Program-made: the position numbers and the translations under genes
DNA from: Thermotogaceae bacterium
GTDB taxonomy: Bacteria > Thermotogota > Thermotogae > B21-G9 > HyVt-16
Assembly (NCBI GenBank): GCA_011043375.1
Contig: DQYP01000091.1
Location: forward strand, 1 to 14,424
Reading direction: 5' to 3'
DNA length: 14,424 bases
The notes under the pieces: model-generated
What the model saw: the letters and a program-made list of their open reading frames with translations, nothing else
Database searches by the model: none
Told to the model about the DNA's origin: nothing
Shown here: positions 1-8,092 of the stretch, in pieces
How positions within the stretch are numbered: the stretch's first letter is position 1
Layout: each line of letters opens with the position of its first letter

Positions 1-1954
1 AGAGATCGAAAAACAAATAGTCTTGGAACAAAAAAAGGCATTGAGTGTAACAAAAGTACAGGAAAGTTTGAAAAACATCCATGATCTCTATCAAAAAAAT
101 GGTTACTTTCTTGTAGATGTAGAGGCGAATGTTGAAATAAAGAACGATGAATTGATTATGCCACCAAGTGGGATAATCACTTTTACTGTGAAAGAACACA
201 TACTCTGGGACTTGAAACTGACAGGAGATTTTAGAGATCTCACAGTCAAAGAGATCAAAAAAATAATGGGCCTCGAATTCATGAGCGATATGTATAAAAA
301 TCCGCTGACAAGGTTTTTCATAAGAAGGGTCAACTATTTTCCAAAGATTTCAACCTTTCAAGCCGCGTATGTTAAATTAGTTCAAAGTGGCTTTTTTGGT
401 CCCAATACCAAGTTGAACTTTGAGCCTGTGAAGATTGAGAAATTATCAAAAGATCATTTAGTTAATTTAGTTATAAATGTTCAACTCAATCCCGTAGTTG
501 AAGAAGGAAAAGAAATAGATACCGTAACCCTAATGGGAATCAATCTTCTAAGTGAAAAGGATGTTTTCAAAAACATAGAAACCAAACCAGGTGAAAAAAC
601 CGATCTGATGAAGATATTGAGAGATTCAGATAGAATCAGAAAATATTACGACAAAATGGGATATCCATTAGTGAGCGTGAAACCAGAGTACAATGATAAA
701 ACAAAACAGCTCGCGTATAAGGTGTTTGAAAGATACATCGGGAATGTAACGTACGAAGGACTGAAGAAAACAAAAGAATATGTAATAACCTCTTATGTCA
801 GGTTCAAAAAAGGGAAACCTTTCACAAAGAACGATATCGAAAGAACCATTGGAGCACTTCAAAGTACGAATTACTTTGAAGATGTTAGCTTCGTTCCACA
901 ACTTCCTTCAAATGAAGCAACAAGAGTGGATATAGTTTTGTACTTTAAGGAAAAAAAGAGTGTAAATCTCGGTGGAACGATATCCTGGGGTATGCCTGAG
1001 AAAGGTCAACCTTGGTACAATGGCTTCGCTGGGAGTGTGAACAGTGGATTGACCAATCCATTTGGGTATGGCCAAAAACTAAATTTCGAGGCGACTTTGG
1101 GTCTCACCGATACAAATGTGGAGCTGAAATATGATATTCCAAAAGTTTTAAAATCACCATTCGACATCTCAACTGATTTGTTTTATAAAACTCAGCAAGT
1201 ATCATTATCACAGGGATCAGATTCTACTACTACCCAAATAGTATATCCAGAGGAAAGATATGGCGTACTTTTGAAAACCACGTATAACTTTGGTTTCGAT
1301 CATTCACTATCTTTAACTGGAAAATGGGAACATTTCACTAAAAATTCGACACAGGTGAATATTCAAGAGGGTGATACCAGAAGTTTAATAGGAGCATACA
1401 CCTTCGATCTCAGGGATAATTGGTTGGATCCAAATAAAGGGTTCTACACGAAGTTTGAAACTACTATTGCAGGATTTGGTGGGAGTGAAGAATATCTAAA
1501 AGTCACATGGGATGTTCGATACTTCCAACCAACGTTGCCTGAACACACACTTGCTTTCAGAGGTTTGCTTGGCGGTATATATGACTACAGCGATGTCATA
1601 GACTTTAACATCGGTAATGCCTACACTGTGAGAGGATACGATTACACGAAAGGAACTGGAAAAAGTGGGAATTTTGAGTACATATTCAACGCTGAATACA
1701 GACTGAGATTGGAGAGTTTTGGACTACCGATTACTTTGGTAACGTTTTACGATCAAGGTTCTGCTTTTGACGATACGGGACTCTTTTCAAATCCATTGGA
1801 TATTTTTAAAGATTCTCTGTACTCATTTGGCGGTGGATTGAGACTGAAAATATCGTTCTTGGGTATCATAAGATTGGATTTAGCATTTCCAGTCATAGAG
1901 CCAGAATGGTATAAACAACCAAAATTCGTTTTTGGTTTCGGTAACACATTTTAA
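1..1954 (+). CDS. bamA: BamA/Omp85 outer-membrane protein assembly factor (5' end outside window)
   Basis: This protein folds and inserts beta-barrel proteins into the outer membrane. The frame is open to the left edge (first full codon at base 2), so the TTG at 23 is not a credible start and the N-terminus, with its signal peptide, is missing. Numbering from 23, residues 1 to about 310 hold POTRA-like repeats: the end of one, then units near 58-155, 163-238 and 239-312 with the usual beta-alpha-alpha-beta-beta pattern. The barrel follows from about residue 313 (NLGGTISWG). The Omp85 signature VRGY is at 536-539 in the expected loop-6 context, and the chain ends in FGFGNTF, whose C-terminal Phe is the usual barrel beta-signal. 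It is followed by mreB after 25 bases, apparently on the same transcript. The family call is strong; only the N-terminal domain count is unknown. Confidence 0.93.
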   Translation, partial: EIEKQIVLEQKKALSVTKVQESLKNIHDLYQKNGYFLVDVEANVEIKNDELIMPPSGIITFTVKEHILWDLKLTGDFRDLTVKEIKKIMGLEFMSDMYKNPLTRFFIRRVNYFPKISTFQAAYVKLVQSGFFGPNTKLNFEPVKIEKLSKDHLVNLVINVQLNPVVEEGKEIDTVTLMGINLLSEKDVFKNIETKPGEKTDLMKILRDSDRIRKYYDKMGYPLVSVKPEYNDKTKQLAYKVFERYIGNVTYEGLKKTKEYVITSYVRFKKGKPFTKNDIERTIGALQSTNYFEDVSFVPQLPSNEATRVDIVLYFKEKKSVNLGGTISWGMPEKGQPWYNGFAGSVNSGLTNPFGYGQKLNFEATLGLTDTNVELKYDIPKVLKSPFDISTDLFYKTQQVSLSQGSDSTTTQIVYPEERYGVLLKTTYNFGFDHSLSLTGKWEHFTKNSTQVNIQEGDTRSLIGAYTFDLRDNWLDPNKGFYTKFETTIAGFGGSEEYLKVTWDVRYFQPTLPEHTLAFRGLLGGIYDYSDVIDFNIGNAYTVRGYDYTKGTGKSGNFEYIFNAEYRLRLESFGLPITLVTFYDQGSAFDDTGLFSNPLDIFKDSLYSFGGGLRLKISFLGIIRLDLAFPVIEPEWYKQPKFVFGFGNTF

Positions 1955-1967
1955 AAAACAAAAATTC

Positions 1968-1974
1968 GAGGAGG
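1968..1974 (+). promoter_or_regulatory. Shine-Dalgarno site fixing the mreB start
   Basis: GAGGAGG lies 5 bases before the ATG at 1980. It decides for this start over an in-frame TTG at 1932, which lies inside the bamA coding region and has no such site. Confidence 0.8.
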
Positions 1975-1979
1975 AAATT

Positions 1980-2987
1980 ATGAGATTCAGAGAGCTTTTT
2001 AGTATGGACCTTGGAACAACCAACACTGTTATCTGTTCCAAAAAGAAAGGTGTCATACTATCAGAACCTTCTGTGATAGCGATCACAAAGGATAATAATT
2101 TTGTAGAACTCGGTTCCAAAGCAAAAAAAATGCTGGGAAAAACTCCCGATTTTGTGAAGGTAATAAGACCTTTGAAAGATGGTGTGATCACCGATTATGA
2201 TGCTACCACCATGATGATAGAACATTTTCTCAAAGAGGCTACGAAAAAAAATCCGACGTTCTTGAAACCAAAAGTTATCGCTGGAATACCGATCGGTGCA
2301 ACCGAAGTAGAGAAAAAGGCATTGGTTAGTGCCCTAAAAGAAGGGGGAGCAGGTGAAGTCTTTCTAATTCCAGAACCAATGGCCGTCGCCTTATCTTTGG
2401 ATGTGGAAACAAAAGAATCATTTGGATTCATGGTTGTAGATATAGGGGGAGGGACAACCGAAATAGCCATAATGTCTCTTGGAAGTATCGTTATTTCAAA
2501 AAGCCTCGATGTTGCTGGCGATGAAATGGATGAAGCCATTGTAGATTACATCAAAAACAACTATTCCTTGAGCATAGGATTGGAAACCGCTGAAAGAATA
2601 AAATTGGCTCTTTCCTCGATCAACATGAACTCTCGGATGATTGAAAAAGTTGTTGGTATAGATATAACAACGGGGCTTCCAAAAGAACAGGAAATTTCCT
2701 TGAACGATATATTAGAAGCACTCAACCCGATCATAAAGAACATAGTGACCAATGTTAGGTTCTTGATAGAACAAACTCCCCCTGAACTTATAAGTGAGAT
2801 ATACAAAAACGGTATTATATTATCCGGTGGTGGATCCATGTTGAGGACAATAGATAAAACCTTGAATCAAGAAATAGGTATAAAAATATTGAGAGCTCCT
2901 GATCCTTTGAACGCGGTTGCACTTGGAGCCCTGAAAGTTTTTGATGATGATGAACTTTTGAAAGAGTTGAGAGTGATAGAAACTTGA
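1980..2987 (+). CDS. mreB: MreB-type bacterial actin (divergent paralogue)
   Basis: MreB is a membrane-associated actin homologue that guides lateral peptidoglycan synthesis in rod-shaped cells. At 335 residues it has normal family length. The nucleotide-binding motifs are present in order: phosphate-1 DLGTTNT (10-16), the RPLKDGVI segment (63-70), EPMA (132-135), phosphate-2 DIGGGTTE (154-161), and SGGGS near the C-terminus. The glutamate before PMA and the first Thr of GGGTTE, the residues tied to ATP hydrolysis in MreB, are kept. A hydrophobic TFLKP (93-97) sits where T. maritima MreB has its membrane-insertion loop. Differences from standard MreB include TTNT for TANT, LIPEP for LIEEP, and GLETAE for GERTAE. 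It lies between bamA and mreC/mreD/mrdA, which supports a role in elongation. As I recall, Thermotogales can carry two MreBs, and this looks like the less conserved kind. Confidence 0.9.
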   Translation: MRFRELFSMDLGTTNTVICSKKKGVILSEPSVIAITKDNNFVELGSKAKKMLGKTPDFVKVIRPLKDGVITDYDATTMMIEHFLKEATKKNPTFLKPKVIAGIPIGATEVEKKALVSALKEGGAGEVFLIPEPMAVALSLDVETKESFGFMVVDIGGGTTEIAIMSLGSIVISKSLDVAGDEMDEAIVDYIKNNYSLSIGLETAERIKLALSSINMNSRMIEKVVGIDITTGLPKEQEISLNDILEALNPIIKNIVTNVRFLIEQTPPELISEIYKNGIILSGGGSMLRTIDKTLNQEIGIKILRAPDPLNAVALGALKVFDDDELLKELRVIET

Positions 2988-3775
2988 TGAATTCGAAATT
3001 TTTAAATAAAGATTTTCTTCTATTGCTCATTTTAATACTCTTGACTATTTTTTTGTTTGGGATTGATAACAATACTGGATTGATTGATCATATCAGAGAT
3101 GAAATCTTTTTGAAATTCGCATATATCTCAAAAATTCAAAATGATATAGATCTTCTTCTTGAAATTGTGAAGAAAGATAAGAAAACTAAACCAACGCTTT
3201 CGAATGCCAATATCCAAGATGAAGAATTATTCAAGACTCTGATGTTTTACTATAGGGAAAAATTCAAACAATTATTGGAATTAAATGGACTTTCACTTGA
3301 AGAAGAATACACGATATCAAGATTTTTGGGAACCAGACGAACTGCCATTGGTGAGGAATATCTACTTGAGACAAAAAACGCAACCAGTGGTTCAATAGTG
3401 GTGGATGTCACTTTGAAAAAAATCGTTGGTATTGTGAAACGAGCTGTTGATAGTTATTGTATTGTCAGTATTCCGAAAGATAAAAATTTTTCTCTGCAGG
3501 TTGATATCGAATCGAAAGATGGAAGACTTTTACCAGCCATTTTAAAAGGGGATGGGAAAAGCTCCTTTGTGAATGTGTTTGAAGATATCACCTTTACCGG
3601 AGGAAAAGTCTATATTTCGCACAACCACAAATTTTACAATACTTTAAATCAATTGGGCTGCACTGTTGTTGGTGAATTAATACCGTTACCCATCGAAAGA
3701 AAAGGTTACAAGAGCTACAAGGTTCAAATCTACTCTCCTATCTCGAAATATTTGTTGATAGTGGGTGGTAATTGA
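2987..3775 (+). CDS. mreC: MreC-like cell-shape protein
   Basis: MreC is a bitopic membrane protein whose extracytoplasmic part scaffolds MreD, PBP2 and RodA in the elongation complex. This 262-residue protein has a short polar N-terminus, one membrane helix (about 9-26), a charged helical stretch (about 35-105, weakly coiled-coil-like) and then a beta-rich region (about 110-262), which is MreC architecture. Conserved MreC sequence motifs are faint, so the name rests mainly on architecture and on lying between mreB and a membrane protein followed by PBP2. The ATG shares its A with the mreB stop codon (TGATG at 2985-2989). The in-frame TTG at 2984 just before it is a less likely start. I see no strong Shine-Dalgarno, so translation is probably coupled to mreB. 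It is slightly shorter than typical MreC. Confidence 0.75.
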   Translation: MNSKFLNKDFLLLLILILLTIFLFGIDNNTGLIDHIRDEIFLKFAYISKIQNDIDLLLEIVKKDKKTKPTLSNANIQDEELFKTLMFYYREKFKQLLELNGLSLEEEYTISRFLGTRRTAIGEEYLLETKNATSGSIVVDVTLKKIVGIVKRAVDSYCIVSIPKDKNFSLQVDIESKDGRLLPAILKGDGKSSFVNVFEDITFTGGKVYISHNHKFYNTLNQLGCTVVGELIPLPIERKGYKSYKVQIYSPISKYLLIVGGN

Positions 3776-4230
3776 TGCTGATAATCAAGGTAATATTGGG
3801 GTCGATCATAATTTTTTTGGATTACGCTTTTCCAAAGACACTTTATCTTTTTGCGGGATTCATAGGTTTCACAATCATAACCTCTAAAAACACAAGATCC
3901 GCCTTATTACAGGTATTCATCTTTTCCTCTCTCTATTTTTTTTTGTTTTCGACTCTATCACCGCTTTGGACTATTCTTTACTTGATCATGGCTTATCTCT
4001 TTAAAACTGTTTTAAATCAAATAAGCAAACTGAAGTTTGAACTCATATTTTTGTCAGGATTGAATTTGATTCTTTATATTCCATTCTTGATTAACCAAGT
4101 GAATTTAACTTCAAAGTGTTTTGCAATAGCACTTTGGATGTTTCCAATGGTAATCGTTCACATCATTAGGAGAAAAAAGCCCTACTTGAAAAAGGAGAAA
4201 AATAAAAGATGGAACGAAAATTTAAGATAA
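3775..4230 (+). CDS. mreD: MreD-like integral membrane protein
   Basis: MreD is a small polytopic inner-membrane partner of MreC in the wall-elongation complex. This protein has 151 residues, close to family length, and is hydrophobic along nearly its whole length with about five membrane helices (roughly 2-17, 22-38, 44-62, 66-82 and 88-108, with another around 115-132). It ends in a basic tail rich in Lys and Arg. MreD proteins are poorly conserved, so the call depends on topology and on position between mreC and the PBP2 gene. The ATG at 3775 shares its A with the mreC stop (TGATG), exactly as at the mreB/mreC junction. A GGTGG about 6 bases upstream may act as a weak ribosome site. Its last 22 bases overlap the next gene. 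Confidence 0.72.
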   Translation: MLIIKVILGSIIIFLDYAFPKTLYLFAGFIGFTIITSKNTRSALLQVFIFSSLYFFLFSTLSPLWTILYLIMAYLFKTVLNQISKLKFELIFLSGLNLILYIPFLINQVNLTSKCFAIALWMFPMVIVHIIRRKKPYLKKEKNKRWNENLR

Positions 4231-5951
4231 TGATCATTGTTGTACTGATCATATTTTCTCTTTTTGAGTTGAGACTTTTTCAATTACAAGTGATCGAGGG
4301 TAATAAGTACCGCGAAATGTTGGAAGATTACATGACGAAGATAGAGAACATTCCAGCACCAAGAGGAAGAATATATGATAGAAATGGAATACTAATAGCT
4401 GATTCGATTCCCATGTTTAACTTATACGTAGATCTTCGAAAATATCACAAAGCTTCAATTGAAGAGAAGAATAGATTCATGGCCGTTATGTTGAATATAA
4501 ATCCAAATTTGAGGGAAAATCTCGAAAGATTAGATGTTTCCAAAAATCAAAAAGTGATCTTCGAAAAACTTGATATAGAGCAATTTAGAACTATAAAAAA
4601 TTACATAAATGAATTCTCCTTTTTATCATATGATAAGTTTTATGCTCGAAAATACTATGGACCCAAGAGTTTATGTCATGTGGTTGGCTACACCGATCAA
4701 AGAAGTCAAGGCAAGAATGGAATCGAAAAAGAATACAACTATTTGCTTAAAGGAAAGGACGGCTCTAGATATATAAAAACTGATGCCTACGGCAACGAAA
4801 TAGGCCACGCTAAGATCGTTGAACCAATTCCTGGAAAGGACCTTTATTTAACTATTGATACGAGATTGCAAAAGGAACTGGAAAAATTGCTTATGGAAAT
4901 TAACCAACCTTCCTGCGCGATTGCTTTAAATCCCTCAAACGGTGAGATACTCGCAATGGTTTCATATCCTTATTTCGATGCCAACATCTTCTCAAAGAAA
5001 TTGACCAGCGAGGAATGGGAAAAACTATCGAACGACCCTCAACATCCATTGTTGAATAGATGTATTTCCTCATCCTATTTACCTGGATCCATTATAAAGC
5101 CTTTTACTGCACTCACGGCCCTTTACTATGATCTGGTGGATCCGTTCAAAATTTGGCATTGCACAGGAAAATACGAAATAACATCGAAGAATACCAACAA
5201 GGTGATAGCAACATACAAAGACTGGGTAAGATTTGGGCATGGAGATGTAAATCTCATCGATGCATTGAAAGTATCATGTAACACCTATTTTTACAACTTG
5301 GGTGTTAGAATAGGAATCCAAACACTCTCGGAATTTGCGAATTTGATAGGATTGGATCAAAAAACGGGGATAGATCTTCCTGGAGAGATCGCAGGGCTTT
5401 ATCCATCGATAGATTGGAAACGTAAAAGATTGAACGAAGATTGGTATATCGGTGATACCGTTTTGATATCTATTGGGCAGGGATACGTGAGTCTAACTCC
5501 TTTGGAGATTACAATGCTTTATTCTTTGATAGCAACAGAGGGAAAAATCTTTCAACCTCATGTGTTGAAAGAAGTAGTTTCGAAATCAATACCTGAAAAC
5601 CACGAAATGGTAAAAATCAAACTGATTAGAAGTATACAACTTTCTAAAGAGAAATGGAATGTATTGAAGGAAGGACTCAAAAAGGTTGTAGATTATCCTG
5701 GAACGAACGTGGTAGATCGTGGAACAGCATACGAGGAATTCAAAGGTTTTAAATATTCAGTTGCGGGAAAAACGGGAACGGCTGAGATAAGCAATGATGA
5801 ACCAACTCACGCCTGGTTTGCCTGTTTTTCCCCGATAAAAAAACCTTCAGTGGTTTTCGTGGTTTTCGTTGATAGAGGAGGGTACGGTGGTCACGTCGCC
5901 GCTCCAATAGCGCGAAAATTTCTGGAATACTACTATGAATTAAACAAATAA
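4209..5951 (+). CDS. mrdA: Penicillin-binding protein 2, elongation transpeptidase
   Basis: PBP2 is a class B penicillin-binding protein that cross-links new peptidoglycan during cell elongation, anchored in the inner membrane with its catalytic domain outside. At 580 residues it is of usual size. It has one N-terminal membrane helix (7-24), the dimerization-domain signature PRGRIYDRNG (51-60), and the complete catalytic triad of motifs: SIIK with nucleophile Ser294 and Lys297, SCN at 356-358, and KTG at 521-523 followed by TAE. The ATG at 4209 lies 11 bases after AGGAG (4193-4197), inside the 3' end of mreD. RodA, the glycosyltransferase partner, is not next to it and must be elsewhere. About 100 bases follow before the next gene, with no clear terminator hairpin. 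Confidence 0.93.
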   Translation: MERKFKIMIIVVLIIFSLFELRLFQLQVIEGNKYREMLEDYMTKIENIPAPRGRIYDRNGILIADSIPMFNLYVDLRKYHKASIEEKNRFMAVMLNINPNLRENLERLDVSKNQKVIFEKLDIEQFRTIKNYINEFSFLSYDKFYARKYYGPKSLCHVVGYTDQRSQGKNGIEKEYNYLLKGKDGSRYIKTDAYGNEIGHAKIVEPIPGKDLYLTIDTRLQKELEKLLMEINQPSCAIALNPSNGEILAMVSYPYFDANIFSKKLTSEEWEKLSNDPQHPLLNRCISSSYLPGSIIKPFTALTALYYDLVDPFKIWHCTGKYEITSKNTNKVIATYKDWVRFGHGDVNLIDALKVSCNTYFYNLGVRIGIQTLSEFANLIGLDQKTGIDLPGEIAGLYPSIDWKRKRLNEDWYIGDTVLISIGQGYVSLTPLEITMLYSLIATEGKIFQPHVLKEVVSKSIPENHEMVKIKLIRSIQLSKEKWNVLKEGLKKVVDYPGTNVVDRGTAYEEFKGFKYSVAGKTGTAEISNDEPTHAWFACFSPIKKPSVVFVVFVDRGGYGGHVAAPIARKFLEYYYELNK

Positions 5952-5955
5952 GAAA

Positions 5956-5985
5956 TTTTATTTTCACAAGAACTTAATCTATAAT
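5956..5985 (+). promoter_or_regulatory. Candidate sigma-70 promoter for the radical SAM operon
   Basis: A perfect TATAAT is present at 5980-5985 in the only sizeable gap of the window (5952-6052). The matching -35 is weak: a T-rich stretch around 5956-5962 at 17-18 base spacing, or TTCACA at 5963-5968, which is too close. Transcription from about 5992 would leave a leader of about 60 bases before the ATG at 6053. The rest of the gap holds an inverted repeat and a Shine-Dalgarno site. Confidence 0.45.
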
Positions 5986-6008
5986 TTTTAACCGAGTGGT
6001 AAAATTAT
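5981..6008 (+). promoter_or_regulatory. Imperfect inverted repeat over the -10 and start region; possible TetR operator
   Basis: Arms ATAATTTT (5981-5988) and AAAATTAT (6001-6008) are perfect inverses. Inside them ACC (5991-5993) and GGT (5998-6000) also match, around GAGT, leaving a two-base bulge (TA, 5989-5990) on the left. The element overlaps the -10 box and the predicted start point, where a repressor site would block initiation. The obvious candidate ligand is the TetR protein encoded two genes downstream. It could instead act as a hairpin at the 5' end of the transcript. Confidence 0.35.
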
Positions 6009-6034
6009 TTCGTAACAAAACTGAGAATAAAATT

Positions 6035-6042
6035 AGGAGGTG
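6035..6042 (+). promoter_or_regulatory. Shine-Dalgarno site fixing the radical SAM gene start
   Basis: AGGAGGTG lies 10 bases before the ATG at 6053. The open frame extends upstream to a GTG at 5996, but that codon is within a few bases of the predicted transcription start and has no ribosome site. Confidence 0.75.
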
Positions 6043-6052
6043 TAATTATAAG

Positions 6053-7486
6053 ATGGGTATCAAAACTTTTGCAATGCGTCAGGCAGCAAAGTTCGTCGCC
6101 AACGTGGTTAAGAACTCTTCTGAGGAGAACATAGCAAATCTTTTTGCCGTACTTCAGACTTTCACAAAAGAACCAGCTAAAAGTGGTCTAAGAAAGATAG
6201 AAAAAATGGCTCGTGAGAAACATCCAATGATAAGTGCTTGGAAAAGAACTTTCCAAAGAATGAATCCCAAAGCGCTCGAAAAACTTGTGAACAACCTTAT
6301 AATCAATGAATTTGCTATCGGTGAACCGAAGAGACAACAGTTAGCGGATGAGTATGAAACCGTGTTACCAAAGTTGGTTGTTATAAGCCCAACCTATGCC
6401 TGTAACTTGAGATGTGTTGGTTGTTATGCAGGATTGTATGGAAACAAATATCATCTCACAAAAGATGAAGTTGCAAAGATAATAAGAGAAGCTAATGAGC
6501 TTGGAATATACTTTTTCATAATAACCGGTGGTGAACCATTCTTCTGGCCTCATCTTTTTGATATACTTGAAGAATTCAACGACAGTTACTTCTTGATCTA
6601 CACCAATGGAACCCTCATAGACGAAAAAGCGGCCAAAAAACTTGGAGAATTAGGAAATGCGACAACCGCAATAAGTATAGAAGGATTCGAGGAAGATACA
6701 GATTGGAGAAGAGGAAAAGGAATATTCAAGAAGATACACCAGGCATGGGAGAACCTCAGGAGAGAAGGCGTAGTATTTGGTGCTTCTGTAACTGCCACTA
6801 GGGCCAATCACGACACGATGATGAATGATAAATTCTGGGATTACCTCGTTGATCATGGTGTTTCATATGTTTGGATATTCCAGTATATGCCAGTTGGTTT
6901 GAATCCAACGATGGATCTCGTACCGACACCGGAACAGAGATACGAGAGATTCAGAAAAGCGGAAGAATTGAGGCTCGGTGGTAAATTCGCTCTGTTTGCA
7001 GATTTCTGGAATCATGGGCCTCTCGTTCACGGATGTCTCGCAGGCGGTGCAAAATACTTGCACATAAATGCAAAGGGTTATGCAGAACCATGTGTGTTTC
7101 AACACTTTGCAACCGATTCGATAAGAGAAAAGTCGCTACTCGAGATCCTCAAATCACCTTATTTCGAAGCGTGGAAGCGCATGGTACCTTACAACAACAA
7201 TTTACTTAGGCCATGTCCAATCATAGACAATCCAAAAGTCTTCAGATCTATGGTAAAGGCTTTCAATGCTAAGCCAACACACGATGGAGCGGAGAAGATC
7301 ATTACCGAACTCGCACCGGCAATAGATAAAATGGCTGAAGAATGGGCAAAATATGCAGATAAGATTTGGATTGAGGAAGGTTATGCTGAGAAATATCCAT
7401 CCAAACGAGGGGTTTATAACTACGAAACCAGAAAAAGGAGATATTCGAACAACGAAGAAAAATTGGCACTCGATAAAAAAGCATAA
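6053..7486 (+). CDS. Radical SAM enzyme with twitch-type auxiliary cluster motif, substrate unknown
   Basis: This 477-residue cytoplasmic enzyme should cleave S-adenosylmethionine with a [4Fe-4S] cluster to start radical chemistry. The cluster motif CX3CX2C is at Cys117, Cys121 and Cys124 (CNLRCVGC), and the SAM-binding GGEP is at 159-162. A helical N-terminal extension of about 105 residues precedes the core. Past the core, Cys328-X13-Gly342-X4-Cys347 matches the first half of the SPASM/twitch signature, and a further Cys at 388 could complete one auxiliary cluster. The full SPASM cysteine set is not there. A charged helical tail (about 400-477) ends the protein. It leads an apparent operon with a TetR regulator and a secreted barrel-like protein, which suggests an envelope-related job such as lipid or peptide modification. 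I cannot name the substrate. No small precursor-peptide gene is visible next to it. Confidence 0.88.
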   Translation: MGIKTFAMRQAAKFVANVVKNSSEENIANLFAVLQTFTKEPAKSGLRKIEKMAREKHPMISAWKRTFQRMNPKALEKLVNNLIINEFAIGEPKRQQLADEYETVLPKLVVISPTYACNLRCVGCYAGLYGNKYHLTKDEVAKIIREANELGIYFFIITGGEPFFWPHLFDILEEFNDSYFLIYTNGTLIDEKAAKKLGELGNATTAISIEGFEEDTDWRRGKGIFKKIHQAWENLRREGVVFGASVTATRANHDTMMNDKFWDYLVDHGVSYVWIFQYMPVGLNPTMDLVPTPEQRYERFRKAEELRLGGKFALFADFWNHGPLVHGCLAGGAKYLHINAKGYAEPCVFQHFATDSIREKSLLEILKSPYFEAWKRMVPYNNNLLRPCPIIDNPKVFRSMVKAFNAKPTHDGAEKIITELAPAIDKMAEEWAKYADKIWIEEGYAEKYPSKRGVYNYETRKRRYSNNEEKLALDKKA

Positions 7487-7507
7487 AACTGGGGTTGAGA
7501 TATCGAA

Positions 7508-8071
7508 ATGGGCAAAAAAACGAGGACTAAGATATTAGAGGCAGCAAGAAGAGCATTCTCCGAGAAAGGATTCAACGGTGTTAGTGTAGAGGAAATAGCT
7601 GAGATGGCAGGTGTAAACAAAGCGGTCGTGTTTTACTATTTCCCAAGTAAAGCAGATTTATTCGCTGCTGTTTGGGAGAAATCGATAGATGAGTTGGAAG
7701 AACACATATTTGAAGAAATAAAGGATGAAAGTGTATACTTAAAGAAGATAAAAAAATTTCTGAGAAGCTACATAGATTTTGTCAGGAATAAAAAGGAAAT
7801 CATGAGATTGATAGAAAGAGAAAAGGTTGGTGTACTTTCTGAGAAGAGTGATTCGATAATCAGCAGAAAATTGAAAGCAAGGTACAAGAACTTTGTCAAG
7901 AAAATAGTGGATTTATTGAACGAAGGAAAAGAATTGAAAGAAATTCCAAGTGATCTTTCTGTAGAGGAAACAGCGAACATAATAACGAATGGTATAGCAG
8001 CAATGATATTCGATCCAAATGTTTCTCTTGAAAACATGGAAAAGATAATTTTCAGGACGATAACAAAATAA
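7508..8071 (+). CDS. TetR/AcrR-family transcriptional regulator
   Basis: A 187-residue one-component regulator. The N-terminal helix-turn-helix (about 5-50) is clear: TRTKILEAARRAF, then VSVEEIAEMAGVNKAVVFYY with FPSK after it, the standard TetR pattern. The rest is an all-helical domain that should bind an unknown ligand and dimerize. It starts 21 bases after the radical SAM gene and ends 21 bases before the secreted-protein gene, so it most likely controls this unit, including itself. An imperfect inverted repeat at 5981-6008 is the candidate site. The ribosome site before the ATG is poor (GGGG 13 bases upstream), which would keep its level low relative to its neighbours. The ligand cannot be told from sequence; TetR regulators in similar settings often sense lipids or toxic compounds. 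Confidence 0.9.
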   Translation: MGKKTRTKILEAARRAFSEKGFNGVSVEEIAEMAGVNKAVVFYYFPSKADLFAAVWEKSIDELEEHIFEEIKDESVYLKKIKKFLRSYIDFVRNKKEIMRLIEREKVGVLSEKSDSIISRKLKARYKNFVKKIVDLLNEGKELKEIPSDLSVEETANIITNGIAAMIFDPNVSLENMEKIIFRTITK

Positions 8072-8082
8072 GTGTAATCAGC

Positions 8083-8087
8083 GGAGG
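8083..8087 (+). promoter_or_regulatory. Shine-Dalgarno site fixing a GTG start
   Basis: GGAGG lies 5 bases before the GTG at 8093, and the residues that follow form a signal peptide, so the non-ATG start is well supported. Confidence 0.75.
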
Positions 8088-8092
8088 ATCTC

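Noticed and set aside
23..25. TTG as the start of the BamA gene
   Set aside because: The frame is open to the window edge and the missing part must contain a signal peptide and more POTRA sequence. Residues after the TTG are mid-domain.
1880..2191. 103-codon open frame on the - strand across the bamA/mreB junction
   Set aside because: It overlaps two well-supported genes and shows no protein-family features.
5996..6052. GTG at 5996 as the radical SAM gene start
   Set aside because: It lies at the predicted transcription start inside an inverted repeat and has no ribosome site. The ATG at 6053 has AGGAGGTG.
6053..7486. Radical SAM gene as a RiPP maturase
   Set aside because: There is no small precursor-peptide gene nearby, no RiPP recognition domain that I can see, and the full SPASM cysteine set is absent. 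Not excluded, but not supported.
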